Assembly: GCF_000485595.1 (NCBI RefSeq)
Contig: NW_014577161.1
Coordinates: forward strand, 437,182-463,655
Direction of reading: 5' to 3'
Length of the DNA stretch: 26,474 nucleotides
Origin: Priapulus caudatus
Taxonomy: Eukaryota; Priapulida; Priapulimorpha; Priapulimorphida; Priapulidae
Shown piece by piece: positions 1-8,852 of this stretch. Position 1 is the stretch's first letter. Each line of letters starts with the position of its first letter. Below the pieces are notes generated by a model. It was not told where the DNA came from, searched no databases, and saw only the letters and a program-made list of their open reading frames with translations. A program made the position numbers and the translations under genes.

Positions 1-45
<45 letters not shown>

Positions 46-74
46 GGATAGATAGATAGATAGATAGATAGATG
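1..74. repeat. (TAGA)n microsatellite
   Basis: Uninterrupted GATA/TAGA tetranucleotide repeat with two GATGG interruptions. It runs off the left edge of the window. In the CAP gene model it lies in the intron after the exon at 364-293. Confidence 0.97.
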
Positions 75-292
75 GCACAACGATACATTTATTGATTTAC
101 AATCTTAACACCATAAAACTTTTTTTCTATTTTTGAAAAAAAACAATTTTTAAAGGGCACTTTAATCCTAGCAACACATGACTGTGCCTTGTGTCTAGAT
201 TATTAGTGTCTGTGTGCCATTTACTACAACACAGTGCCTTACTGTGAAGACAAAACTGTCAGTGGACGACGGCGGTATAACACCTCACATAC

Positions 293-364
293 CTGAGAAG
301 GCTGTTTCGACTTGGAAGCAATCCTCAAGAATTCCCGCTGAGCCTCAAATGCATCCTTCACGAG
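293..364 (-). CDS. CAP: Adenylyl cyclase-associated protein (CAP), internal exon in the helical folded domain
   Basis: This is the third CAP-homologous exon, 72 nt or exactly 24 codons. On the minus strand it is preceded by the acceptor GGCACAG and followed by the donor CAG|GTATGTG. The peptide contains KDAFEAQREFLRIASKSKQP, which resembles the conserved vertebrate CAP segment reading roughly 'HSAFQAQRAFLLMASQYQQP'. CAP proteins bind G-actin, work with cofilin to recycle actin monomers, and in fungi tether adenylyl cyclase. The encoded helix belongs to the N-terminal helical folded domain. The exon begins and ends in phase 0, which matches the phase-0 end of the exon at 2814-2702. The intron between them (2701-365, 2337 bp) is swollen by nested repeats. 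The remaining CAP exons must lie left of position 1. Identification is by recalled family similarity, not by a database search. Confidence 0.88.
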
Positions 365-1089
365 CTGTGCCTATTAGCCAACAGAGACAACATTTCAGTT
401 GCTAAAGGCAATTGCAGGAGGTACTGGTAGGGACCTTCTTAAATTGACAAACAGCACAAACTCGTATGAATGTGCATACCCAGTATTTCCTTGACATTTA
501 ATGCCATTTTTCACATTTATTTCACACAAAAACTACCGGACATCTTTTTACTCAAAAAACTGAAATATACATTTGTTCCTCATCAGATGCCCAGCTGAAT
601 ACGTTACGTAGCCTGCAAGCTCCTCAGCACTGGTGCGTTAATCTATCACAGACAGCAATGAGAGCTTTACCAGACGAAGGAAGTAAAAGTGAGAAAGAAA
701 TAATAGCAACTACTAATATATCATAATGAAAGTGTCAATGACACTGTAGCTCACCTTGGGTGTGATAGAAGAGGGAGGGGGGATATATAAAGCAAGAGTA
801 TATATGGGAGAACTCCCATTATATAGCATATCTCCCATTATATAGTCTTGATAATGATATGCATATAGGTTTTGATGCGAAAATAAATGTTTCAGATCTG
901 AAAGTCTGAAATCTTGACGAGAGATGGTGCTACGCCTAAATGATCACCATTTTGGTTTTCAAATATCGCGCAAATAAAAACAATAAAATATTCCAGTCAA
1001 ATTACTGTAACGAAGAATCTAAAACACAATATTACACGTATATAGGTATGATTGTAGAGTTGTTAACCAGTTAGACGAAATAAACGTAA
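365..1089. other. CAP intron, mostly featureless
   Basis: AT-rich intron sequence without a recognisable gene. The only structure seen is a short direct repeat, CTCCCATTATATAG, at 813-826 and 832-845. Confidence 0.6.
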
Positions 1090-1580
1090 TAGGACGTTGT
1101 CATCTCTCCCATAGGAGTAACAACTGATTTGGGGCTAGCCTTACACATTCATATACCAAAATTTAACAAAATTGAATGAATCTAGATGGCCATTTTCATT
1201 TTTGCCAAAAAGTGGGCGTGGCTCGAAAGTAGGTCGACTGGCGTGCTCCAAAATAGGACGTTCAAATCTCTCCCATAGGAGTAACAACTGTATGCAATTT
1301 GAAACATGTGGGTCAAACGGTTCTTGAGTTATCGTTGACCGTAAGCAGACACTGAAATGCATAGTGAAATTGCCAAAATCTACCTAATTTGCATAATTTC
1401 AAAAAAATATCAAAACCCGTGTGATAGTCCAGTTCTTATTCATTCACATACCAGAAATGAGCAAAATCCGTTGAACCTGAACTGACTTATGGCCATTTCC
1501 ATTTTTGCCAAAAAGTGGACATGGCTCGAAAGTAGGTCGACTGGCGTGCTCCAAAATAGGACGTTCAAACCTCTCCCATA

Positions 1581-2460
1581 TGGCGCTGTCACACCACCGT
1601 ATGAAAGCCAGCGTATACCGACGTATCAAAATTTCTCTAAAACGCTGGCATACGCTGAACTATCGGTGCTTTTTTTAATTTTGGGCGTATACATGTATAG
1701 CGTATTCATAACGAGTTGGACGTACATACATAACGTATTAGTAACGTATATAGAACGTTTCGATAACTTATAGATAACTTATACCAACGAATGCATAGCG
1801 TGTTGCCGGCGTTCACAACTTATGCCCAACGATAGTCTAACTTAGGCATAGCGCGCGGCAGCGTATACCCGACGATCACGTGTCGTAGCCTATAAAAAGG
1901 CTGCCGCTCGACGATTCAATTCATAACCGCACTAGACATCGCAGTATCAACATCACCGTCGCAGTATCAACATGCCAATACCATTTTTATATACCAATTC
2001 CCCTAAACGCTGCCAATACACCATTATACGGTAGCTGTAAGTTAGAAACACGTTCAGTAAGTTATGTTGTCGTCCGGAACACGTCTACATACGTCAATAT
2101 GCGTTGGAGATAAGTTTGATACAAGTTACACATAGGTTCAAAGCATGTTACTCATAGGTTAGAAATAAGTTTTGTGTACGCTAGACATTACCTCGACGTA
2201 TTTCGACTTATGAGCAAACATTATGGCCCGCGTATGCGGGACATACGTATGGGCATACGCTGGCATACGTCGAAAATTTGTGTGCATGCACAAAATTTTC
2301 CGACGACCTCGCCGTACTACGACGTATACCAGCGTGCTTCAGCGTGCTCCTAACTTATACAAAACTTACCCATAACTTATTCGACGTACGCCAGCGTATT
2401 TGCCAAATTTTCCATACGTCGGCATACGCTGGCTAAATCGTTAAGGTGTGACAGGGCCAA
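1581..2460. mobile_element. 880-bp non-autonomous TA-flanked inverted-repeat transposon (MITE-like)
   Basis: The left end is TGGCGCTGTCACACC and the right end, read inward, is TTGGCCCTGTCACACC. The inverted similarity continues inward for some 60 bp; both arms carry CCAGCGTATRCCGACG followed by an AAAATTT block. The element sits between two TA dinucleotides (1579-1580 and 2461-2462). The undisturbed repeat units next to it read CCCATAGGAG at 1272-1280 and again near 1108-1116, which gives the empty target site directly. A TA duplication fits Tc1/mariner-type transposition. No transposase frame is visible inside. The interior is rich in CGTATAC- and GCATACG-like words and in palindromes, for example an imperfect one at 2273-2301. 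Confidence 0.88.
1877..1973 (+). promoter_or_regulatory. Possible core promoter inside the TA-flanked element
   Basis: An E-box CACGTG (1877-1882) precedes TATAAAAAG (1891-1899). Initiator-like TCAATT and TCATAA lie at 1916-1926, about 27-32 bp after the TATA start, which is the usual metazoan spacing. A direct repeat TCGCAGTATCAACAT follows at 1939-1953 and 1959-1973 with a 20-bp period. No open frame of note follows, so any transcript would be non-coding or would run into the CAP intron antisense to the gene. Functional status is inference. Confidence 0.35.
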
Positions 2461-2618
2461 TAGGAGTAACAACTATATGCAATTTGCAACATGTGGGTCA
2501 AACGGTTCTTGAGTTATTGTTGACCGTAGCCAAATGTTGACGAACGAACGGACGAACGGACGGACGAACGACAACCCATGGCAATAGCTCATTTGGACGA
2601 TGTCAAGGCGAGCTAAAA

Positions 2619-2688
2619 ATTAATAATAATAACGACGATGATAACAATAATAATAACAATAATAATAATAATAATAATAATAATAGTA
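2619..2688. repeat. (AAT)n microsatellite
   Basis: Imperfect TAA/AAT trinucleotide tract with AAC and GAC interruptions. It directly abuts the end of the preceding dispersed repeat, as the tail of a mobile element would. It lies a few bases from the CAP exon donor at 2701. Confidence 0.9.
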
Positions 2689-2701
2689 GATGGTAAAGTA
2701 C

Positions 2702-2814
2702 CTGTTCATTAACGACACCACCAATCTTACTGCTGAGGCTCATGTACTGAGCAAAGGAACCCTGCAGCAACTCATCATAGGCAAGCACACTCGGTTCCAC
2801 CACCTCCTCTGCAA
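2702..2814 (-). CDS. CAP: Adenylyl cyclase-associated protein (CAP), exon at the start of the helical folded domain
   Basis: On the minus strand the acceptor TTTCAG (2820-2815) opens a 113-nt exon that closes at the donor AACAG|GTACTT (2702/2701). With one nucleotide carried over from the upstream exon it reads VAEEVVEPSVLAYDELLQGS and continues to SLSSKIGGVVNEQ. This matches the CAP pattern 'APYVxAFDxLLxGPxAEYLxxSxxIGGDV' recalled from animal CAPs, the first helices of the helical folded domain that promotes cofilin-mediated filament disassembly. Upstream coding from ATG 3456 to 3291 is 166 nt; 166 + 113 = 279 nt = 93 codons, so the exon ends in phase 0 and joins the exon at 364-293 without a shift. 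A second AG six bases downstream (TTGCAG) is an alternative acceptor. Confidence 0.9.
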
Positions 2815-3153
2815 CTGAAACTAATCAAATATTTAACGATTACGATCTTTCCCACAATAGAACCACCTCGCCAGCAAGAGCCTTCAGAAGAATATAGCAC
2901 CAGACAAAATTAAATTATATAGAGTTAAGTCTAAATTCTAACTAGAGATTTAAACTCTTCATGCACTCTTTAACTGCAGTTTACTGCACAACAGCTAACA
3001 ATATACAAACATGTTCACATTCATGTGTTACCTACTTTTAGCTTGACCCCCACCCCCAAAATCAATTCAAAGCAAATAAAAACGAAATTGATTGAACCAT
3101 CACACCACCTGACCTTCCCTGCAATATTTCTCCCATCCTCTCTTTCTACCCAC

Positions 3154-3155
<2 letters not shown>

Positions 3156-3247
<92 letters not shown>

Positions 3248-3260
3248 TTCTTTCTCTCTG
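3156..3260. repeat. (CT)n microsatellite in CAP intron
   Basis: An almost pure CT dinucleotide tract to about 3243, then CTTT-rich sequence. On the CAP sense strand it is a long (GA)n run that begins some 30 nt after the donor at 3290. The long Ser- or Arg/Glu-rich frames across it are microsatellite artefacts. Confidence 0.97.
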
Positions 3261-3290
3261 ACGAACAACCATCTTCTGCGCAAACCTCAC

Positions 3291-3509
3291 CTGGTGCCGC
3301 AGCAGCCCCACCGCCAGGATGACCGACCTGCTGCAGTTGACACGTCGTTGATTCCAACCTAGATAGGTTCTCTTTACCCTGGCTGAACAGTTGCTCAACG
3401 CGCACCGTGGCCGACTCCAGCCTCGTCATCAGTTTCTCCATATCCGCTGCAGACATCTCTTCAACTTCGACAAGAGGGGTAGGAGACACTTTCTCTGAAG
3501 TTGGAGAAT
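3291..3509 (-). CDS. CAP: Adenylyl cyclase-associated protein (CAP), N-terminal RLE coiled-coil exon
   Basis: ATG at 3456-3454 opens MSAADMEKLMTRLESATVRV, which parallels the vertebrate CAP start 'MADMQNLVERLERAVGRLE'. RLESATVRVE fits the conserved RLExAxxRLE motif, the N-terminal coiled coil used for oligomerisation and, in yeast, for adenylyl cyclase binding. A second RLE (SRLESTTCQLQQ) follows, then a Gly/Ala/Pro-rich linker. The exon ends at CACCAG|GTGAGG (3291/3290) in phase 1, matching the next exon. The frame stays open upstream of the ATG to the acceptor TATTCTACTTCAG (exon start 3509); another AG gives a start at 3494, in the same phase. This upstream part, reading SPTSEKVSPTPLVEVEE, may be 5' UTR or may continue the frame from the exon at 7143-6417. 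A less likely donor is CAGG|GTAAAG inside the exon. Confidence 0.87.
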
Positions 3510-3526
3510 CTGAAGTAGAATAAAGC

Positions 3527-3619
3527 TGGGTTTACACTACCGACTTTTTGCAGTGAAATTGACGAATTGTACGAACTTCGCAGTTGTACAACCAACCGAC
3601 AATCGGCAGTGTAAACGCA
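3527..3619. mobile_element. Small hairpin-forming inverted-repeat element (about 90 bp)
   Basis: GTTTACACTACCGA (3530-3543) is the inverted match of TCGGCAGTGTAAAC (3603-3616), with one mismatch. Nested inside are TTGTACGAACT (3567-3577) and AGTTGTACAA (3582-3591), which pair around TCGC. The segment should fold into a long two-part hairpin and resembles a very short MITE. I could not find a convincing target duplication. It sits about 17 bp upstream of the CAP exon acceptor on the minus strand, where the branch point would be expected. Confidence 0.6.
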
Positions 3620-4488
3620 AAAGTCGCGCGAGCAACTGTTTACTAACAACATGCAAATGCTTACAACGTTTTGCATAACATGTCCCCAATGTAGGCCGGT
3701 TTACATAGACTCTATCCGAGGAATGTAATACAATGAAAAATGCACTCGATCAATGGTTAAAGAATGGTCGCACCACAAATTGAAAGTGAATACACATATG
3801 TGTATATGATAATCCATCGTTGAACGTGCATATGTACATATTAACACATCCGTGCCCTTCTTTTGTGCATTGAATTTCACACTGATAAACATCACGTACA
3901 TACATACATGAGTTAAAAGTCCTTTGACATGCAGCCGACCGAATACGAAACTTCCGGTATATTTTCTCCTTCCTATTATACCTACACCTTACAATTATTT
4001 ACTGTAATAACCTAGAGGCGGCCAATAACCACGTAGAAAAAACAACTATGAATAACTCATGAACTACAGCTACAGGCATCATTACGTGCACCGCTTCCAC
4101 ACAGCTTTCCCAATCCGCAGCTAAATGGCAGCATATTTCACTTTCGACTCCAAACACGTTGAGGGTTACTCGCACACGTGCAAGCAACAGTGATCAGACG
4201 TCTTGTAGTTCAACCACTAAGAATCATGGACTGCATCCCTCCCTACACACGCATGCCTTCACATTGAATACACACAGACACCTCATCTTTCACGTGAGTA
4301 ACATCTCTTCGCTGACTCACCCTGACATTGATTGCTTTAACGCAATGCCGGAGATGTCTGGTCTCGAATCTGACCGCGTAGCAACAGAGGCTACAGAGCA
4401 TCGATCAGTACACTGGGGCATGCCCGAGAGTTCACATTCACATACAATGATACATTACAAACACATCTATAGAAATTCTGAATACAAA
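3620..4488. other. Intron sequence without a recognised feature
   Basis: Mixed-composition DNA, intronic if the exon at 7143-6417 belongs to CAP. Short open frames on both strands have no recognisable motifs. Nothing supportable was seen. Confidence 0.5.
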
Positions 4489-4538
4489 TATTATCAAGAG
4501 CGTATAAAGAAGTCCTTCTTTATACGCTCTTGATATTA
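4489..4538. mobile_element. TCARGAG mini-hairpin copy 1, with TSD
   Basis: The element is 4494-4533 (40 bp). The left arm TCAAGAGCGTATAAAGAAG is followed by a 2-nt loop (TC) and the exact reverse complement. It is flanked on both sides by TATTA (4489-4493 and 4534-4538), a perfect 5-bp duplication. See the finding on the five related copies. Confidence 0.75.
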
Positions 4539-4737
4539 TAGTTATACCATACCACTGAATAGGTAAGACTACGGACACTAGACGGATAGCATGATAAATC
4601 ACTTAGACCGTATCTAAACCTTGACAATTCACGTAAACGACGCGTGTGCGGGGATAATAAATAACGACATGTGATCGTGTGATCGTGAATGAAATGCACC
4701 AAGTACCACGTACACACTAATGGTCCTAATTGCACCT

Positions 4738-4870
4738 CTCTCCCTGTCACAGTTTGTCTCTGTCTCCTATCTTATCTCTGTCTCTGTCTCTGGTTCTGTT
4801 TCTGACTCTTGTCTCCCTCGCTCTCTGGGTCTGACTCTGTCTCTCTCCCTCTCTGTGTCTGTCTGTCTCT

Positions 4871-4916
<46 letters not shown>
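4738..4916. repeat. TCTG/CT-rich microsatellite
   Basis: Imperfect TCTCTG hexanucleotide-like sequence passes into a C9 run near 4871-4880 and then a pure (CT)n tract to about 4913. Frames across it are low complexity. Confidence 0.92.
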
Positions 4917-4917
<1 letters not shown>

Positions 4918-5860
4918 ACACACTCCGGCTTTCACGGCAGGCACAGCGAAGAATGAGTAATAACTTCCTTCCATCCATCCATGCCCTCACACATCCTGCT
5001 GCTGCTGCTAGCTCGATGACTCAGCGCGAATAAATTCGACTAGGATAATCCGTATACGTGATGATCACGTTTCGCCTGCCGCTACACCTGCGTCCGTCAT
5101 TCAAACACACGCGCGCGCGGGGGCGCACGCGCACGAAACGACAGCTCAGGTGACAGGTTATTTACGGAAGGTCTGACAGATGACAGGTTTATTGCAGAAT
5201 TCAAACCGGGGGTGGGGACGACAGGACGAGTAAGTCCTAAGAGCATGCGCATTCACGTGCATGTGCTTTTTGGATAATGAACACCAATCTGATGGCTATG
5301 TGCTACGCTCGTCTGCTTATTCACACTAGAATAGCAGGCGTTCCAGCAGATCCAGGGTGACGCATCAGGGACCATGTGCCCACCCTCAAAGAATCAACAC
5401 CAGAAAACGAGGGAGAAAACGTTAAGTAGGAAATTTATAAGCCCTTCAAAACTTTCAATATACATACCGCTTCCCAAATTCAGTGCCCACCAGAGGCCAG
5501 AAATTGCCGATTTGAAGCAATACAGTGCGTGGCTGGACCCCACTGGGGGGAGGTAAAATCGCTCCTCATATATCACCCCCACCCCCTCCCACTTACCCCA
5601 CTGTTAGCTTAACTTTAGATACAGCAATGTTTATTCCCGCACAAAGTTATGACTGAGAGCCGACAAAACCGACCGAGCTTTGAAAAAAAGATGGGAACCT
5701 ATGACCGCGACGACAATGTAAAGGAACGCAATCGTCCTCTCCCTAATGAATGATCGAAGATTTTACTTCGACGAAATCCCCACCTACGAAATCCTTCACA
5801 TATTCTCATGAATACGCAATGCAGTGTTTACGCTAGACACCCCTAGGCCTACATCAGCGT
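4917..5860. other. Intron sequence, no gene recognised
   Basis: Holds short simple tracts only: CCATx3 near 4972-4982, GCTx4 near 4998-5009, a CG-alternating run at 5104-5120 and C/G-rich stretches near 5540-5590. No exon or RNA gene could be supported. Confidence 0.5.
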
Positions 5861-5880
5861 GCGTGCGTGCGTGTGAGTCA

Positions 5881-5916
<36 letters not shown>

Positions 5917-5925
5917 TGTGAGTCA
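5861..5925. repeat. (TGCG)n microsatellite with an internal duplication
   Basis: GTGCGTGCG repeats are broken once by the block GTGAGTCATGCG, which recurs at the end of the tract. The array therefore grew by duplication of a larger segment as well as by unit slippage. Confidence 0.9.
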
Positions 5926-6160
5926 TGCGGTTCGTAAACCAAACCGACAAGCTAAAAGTAGCTAACCGAGCTACAGTCAGTATTTACATCATTGCCGCGT
6001 CACACCCAGCAGAGACGGAGCAGACGCCGAACGTCCATACGCTCAGACGCTACTGCTGCTGTGCGCGCGCGCGGGCAGGTGGGCCTCGTCGCAAATACAA
6101 ATCCACGAAAACCTGTTTGATGTATACCGCGTTCGTTCATAAACGAGCCACGCTTGTGCA

Positions 6161-6215
6161 TGTACATCAAGAGTACATAATAGAGAATCTCTCGAATATG
6201 TACTCTTGATGTACA
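6161..6215. mobile_element. TCARGAG mini-hairpin copy 2, with 6-bp flanking duplication
   Basis: The element is 6167-6209 (43 bp). The outer arm TCAAGAGTACATA has an exact inverted match, and an inner AGAGA/TCTCT stem closes the loop. It is flanked by TGTACA on both sides (6161-6166 and 6210-6215). Because the flank is itself palindromic, the total stem extends to 21 bp (6159-6179 with 6197-6217). Confidence 0.68.
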
Positions 6216-6416
6216 TGAACGTGTATAATGCTGCATAACTCTCTAACTGCAGGCAGCCTCTTTACGCTGCGTGTCCGGTTGAGTGTACGTTCATACTGCG
6301 TAATACCTCGCGCGCGCCCTAACTACAGCTAGCGCTCACGCACATAACGGACCACACTGTGGCTGCTGACCCACTGTCGGCGATGTAGACAGGCAAGCTT
6401 TCGCTAGTCAATTTAC

Positions 6417-7143
6417 CTGCGGTCTGGTTTCTCTCGGCCGCACGGCCGCCTGCAGCTGAGGCAGTGGCGGCTGGTGGAGGAGGAGGAGCGGAGGCGGCGG
6501 CATGCGCCAGCTGCACCTCGCGATATGCTGCCATCCACCCATCCCGCACAGCTGCCACGCTGCGCTCATCGTCGCCCTGCTCCTCAGCGGATGCTGGCTG
6601 CGAAGCCGACTTGTCTGGTTCCGAGCTCGATATGCGAGCATCTTCCGCAGCATCCCTATTGGAAATGCGAGCATGTTCCGAAGCCTCTGTACTGGACGCC
6701 CGAACATCCTCAGCAGCTTCCCTACTGCAAACTCGACCACCTTCCGCAGTTACAGAACTACCGGAAACGCGGGCATCTTCCATAGCTTCCGTACCGGAAA
6801 CGCGGGCATCTTCCACAGCCTCCGCACCGGAAACGCAGGCATCTTCCTCAGCCTCCGTACCAGAAATGCGGGCATCTTCCGCAGCCTCCGTACTGGAAAC
6901 GTGAGCATCTTCCGCAGCCTCCGTACCGGAAACGCGGGCATCTTCCAAAACCTCCGTTACAGAAACACGGGCATCTTCCAAAACCTCCGTTACGGAAACA
7001 CGGGCATCTTCCGCAGCCTCCGTACCACCGGTCGCCACGACGCTGTTCTGCGGAGTCAGCGGCGGACGCTTCTTCGATTTGTCGCGCTTGCCTCGCTTTT
7101 TGTCGTATCCACTCACGTCGTGCTTGCCCTGTTTACCGCCCAT
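6417..7143 (-). CDS. First coding exon of a putative N-myristoylated protein with 11-residue repeats, possibly an alternative 5' exon of CAP
   Basis: ATG at 7143-7141 lies in a strong Kozak context (ACGATGG). The protein opens MGGKQGK, so Gly2 is a candidate N-myristoylation site, followed by a polybasic stretch KKRGKRDKSKKR (about residues 14-25). Residues 41-173 are eleven 11-residue repeats (consensus TEAAEDARVSG) and one 12-residue repeat, acidic and probably helical. A Pro/Ala-rich tail follows, with PPPPPAATAS. The frame would run on to 6319, but a strong donor, ACCGCAG|GTAAAT, ends the exon at 6417 in phase 1. The next exon on this strand, the CAP exon beginning at 3509 or 3494, accepts exactly this phase and is open throughout. 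A CAP with a membrane-targeting extension is therefore possible; an independent gene is the alternative. The start at ATG was chosen because further upstream only GTG is in frame. Confidence 0.62.
6625..7023 (-). repeat. Coding 33-bp minisatellite (12 units)
   Basis: Units of 33 nt encode TEAAEDARVSG-like 11-mers. Eleven units are in perfect register and one (SSVTAEGGRVCS) is 12 codons long. Frame is kept in all of them, and changes are mostly conservative (VSG/ISG/VSS, AA/VL/EE/AV/AM), which suggests selection on the protein. Confidence 0.9.
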
Positions 7144-7460
7144 CGTAGGGGTAAGGCGTACACGCCGTTCGACGACAACGCTTAACAATCCCGTCACACT
7201 ATATAATAGACGTTCTGCTCGCGGTCCACCAGGCTAGGCTGGCAGGCAGCCGAGCCGACGACAGCCGGGCGCGATCAACAAATATCCTACTACGTAGATA
7301 TACACACGCTAGCGCGCACGCGACAAATGCGCCGATTCCACTGACGTCGTTCGCATTGATGTGAATTGCGATGGCTCCGCGTGCACCTATGCTGCACACA
7401 GCGGTGACTGCAGGCCTACGCGCGCAGCACACCTGACTGCAGTGGCTGGCCACCTCCACC
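7144..7460 (-). promoter_or_regulatory. CpG-rich upstream region, likely promoter of the 7143-6417 exon
   Basis: GC- and CpG-rich sequence lies immediately upstream of the strong ATG. A TATA-like ATTATATAG on the minus strand (7207-7199) lies 56 nt before the ATG, which would leave a very short 5' UTR. No transcription start can be fixed from sequence alone. Confidence 0.35.
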
Positions 7461-8110
7461 CAACCAAGAAATCAAATTCCATGCAGCGAGTAGACTGTCC
7501 CATCACATTACCGATCAACGTTCGACTTCATTATGCCCATGCATGAGAACTTAACACACTAGCGCAACCCATCTACGAGCACCTCTGTATATTTATACGC
7601 ACAGCTATTTGTCAATTGTCGGCAGTGCGTGTAAAGCGAAACGGTACTACACCTGCTAGATTTTAGACGATGTTATCAATTTACATCCCCTCTGATACAC
7701 TGAACCTTTCGAAGGAAAGAAACGCAACTTGATGATTAAACGAATACTAACCTGGCAATACGGGTTATTCACTAAGCAGTTCGCCTTTCTTTACCCAAAG
7801 ATTATTGTGGGTGCGTGGGTACACTTACGATGCTGTTTACTTTATAGCAACATGTACATTTGAGTAGGTAATCATAAGGTATGAACAAGGCAATATTTCA
7901 TGTTATAAAACAATGATTATTTTTTTCCGTTTGCTAGTTCAGTTTGCAATGCTTTGCCACTTAAGAAATGAATGAGTGCTGGCTGTACTACCAATCACCC
8001 TCGCTACAGAAACCAAATATACTATCCACAGCACGATAAGGAACTATGACATTGACACCTTTATTTAAACAGCAACTGATTACGACGCAAATAAACTATC
8101 TTCATTTATA
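7461..8110. other. Intergenic, nothing recognised
   Basis: AT-rich, no exon-like frame, repeat or RNA gene seen. Confidence 0.5.
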
Positions 8111-8575
8111 CAGAGAAGAGAGGGGGAGAGAATAATAAAGCGACGTGAGAGAGGAGGCGAGAGAGAGGTAAATGAGAGTCTGTGCCTAGAAAGAATCACT
8201 GTCTAGTCACCGTCGAGAGAGAGAGGAGAGTCACTACCTAGAGTCAATCCCCACAGAAAGAGTCGCTGCCCGCAGTCATTGTCTAAAGAACGACCCACTG
8301 CCTAGAAAGTCACTACTTGAAGAGAGTGACTACTTAGAGAAAAAGTAGCTGTCTACAGTCACTGCCTTAGAGTCACTGCCTGGCGAGTCACCGCCTAGAG
8401 AATGACTGCCTAGAGATTCACAGCCTAAAGAAAGTGACTTCGTAAAGAAAGAGACATTGCCTATAGAGTCACTGCCTAAATAGTAAATGCCTAGATTATC
8501 ACTGGCCTAAAGTCAGTGCCTAGAGCGAGTCACTGCCTCAAGAGAACAGCTGGCTCACTAGAAAGAGTCGCTGCT

Positions 8576-8577
<2 letters not shown>
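8111..8577. repeat. Degenerate minisatellite, GCCTAGAG...AGTCACT
   Basis: About twenty loosely spaced copies of GCCTAGAG and AGTCACTG words alternate with GAGAGA spacers; the nominal unit is about 16-20 bp. It grades rightwards into the pure (GA)n tract. Unit spacing is irregular, so this is an old or fast-decaying array. Confidence 0.8.
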
Positions 8578-8627
<50 letters not shown>

Positions 8628-8720
8628 AAGAGAATGAGAGAGAGAGGGGGAGGGAGGGAGGGGGGAGGCAGGGAGGGAGCGAGAGAGAGAGGGGGATATA
8701 GAGATAGAGAGAGCATCGCT
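8578..8720. repeat. (GA)n and GGGA-rich microsatellite
   Basis: A pure GA run to about 8640 is followed by GGGAGG-rich purine sequence and GATA/GAGA to about 8712. The plus strand is almost entirely purine for 140 bp. Confidence 0.95.
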
Positions 8721-8852
8721 TCCTACATAACATTGCTACATACAATAACTCTTCGTAGGAAGCCAACGAAGCGTGATCCCACGTGTGAAGCTCAGCCTCG
8801 TCGCAGCTCTCGCACGAGGAAGCGTGGAGATTTCCCGTCACAGATTCCGAAT

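Larger units (their letters stand above)
1090..2618. repeat. Tandem dispersed repeat, units of about 295 bp, interrupted by a transposon
   Basis: Two long units share the blocks TTTTTGCCAAAAAGTGG, GGCTCGAAAGTAGGTCGAC, CTGGCGTGCTCCAAAATAGG and GTGGGTCAAACGGTTCTTGA. One starts near 1146 and the other near 1441. A partial third copy of the CTCTCCCATAGGAGTAACAA block lies at 1090-1125. The second unit is split at CCCATA/TAGGAG by the insertion at 1581-2460. It ends in a GACG/AACG-rich stretch (about 2535-2570) and a short TAGCTC/GAGCTA inverted repeat (2585-2590 and 2610-2615), followed by an AAT microsatellite. That arrangement suggests the end of a mobile repeat, but I cannot name the family. 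The annotated interval includes the insertion. Confidence 0.8.

Noticed and set aside
3025-3261. Serine/leucine-rich and Arg/Glu-rich frames over the CT tract
   Set aside because: Pure microsatellite translation; the same happens at 4720-5033, 8575-8871 and 26269-26469.
6464-7185. Several long plus-strand frames across 6.46-7.19 kb
   Set aside because: They are antisense shadows of the 33-bp coding repeats. The minus frame has the Kozak ATG, the donor and the conserved 11-mer pattern.
8180-8577. Regularly recurring words suggesting a CRISPR-like array
   Set aside because: Units are degenerate and unequally spaced, spacers are not unique sequence, and the context is eukaryotic.
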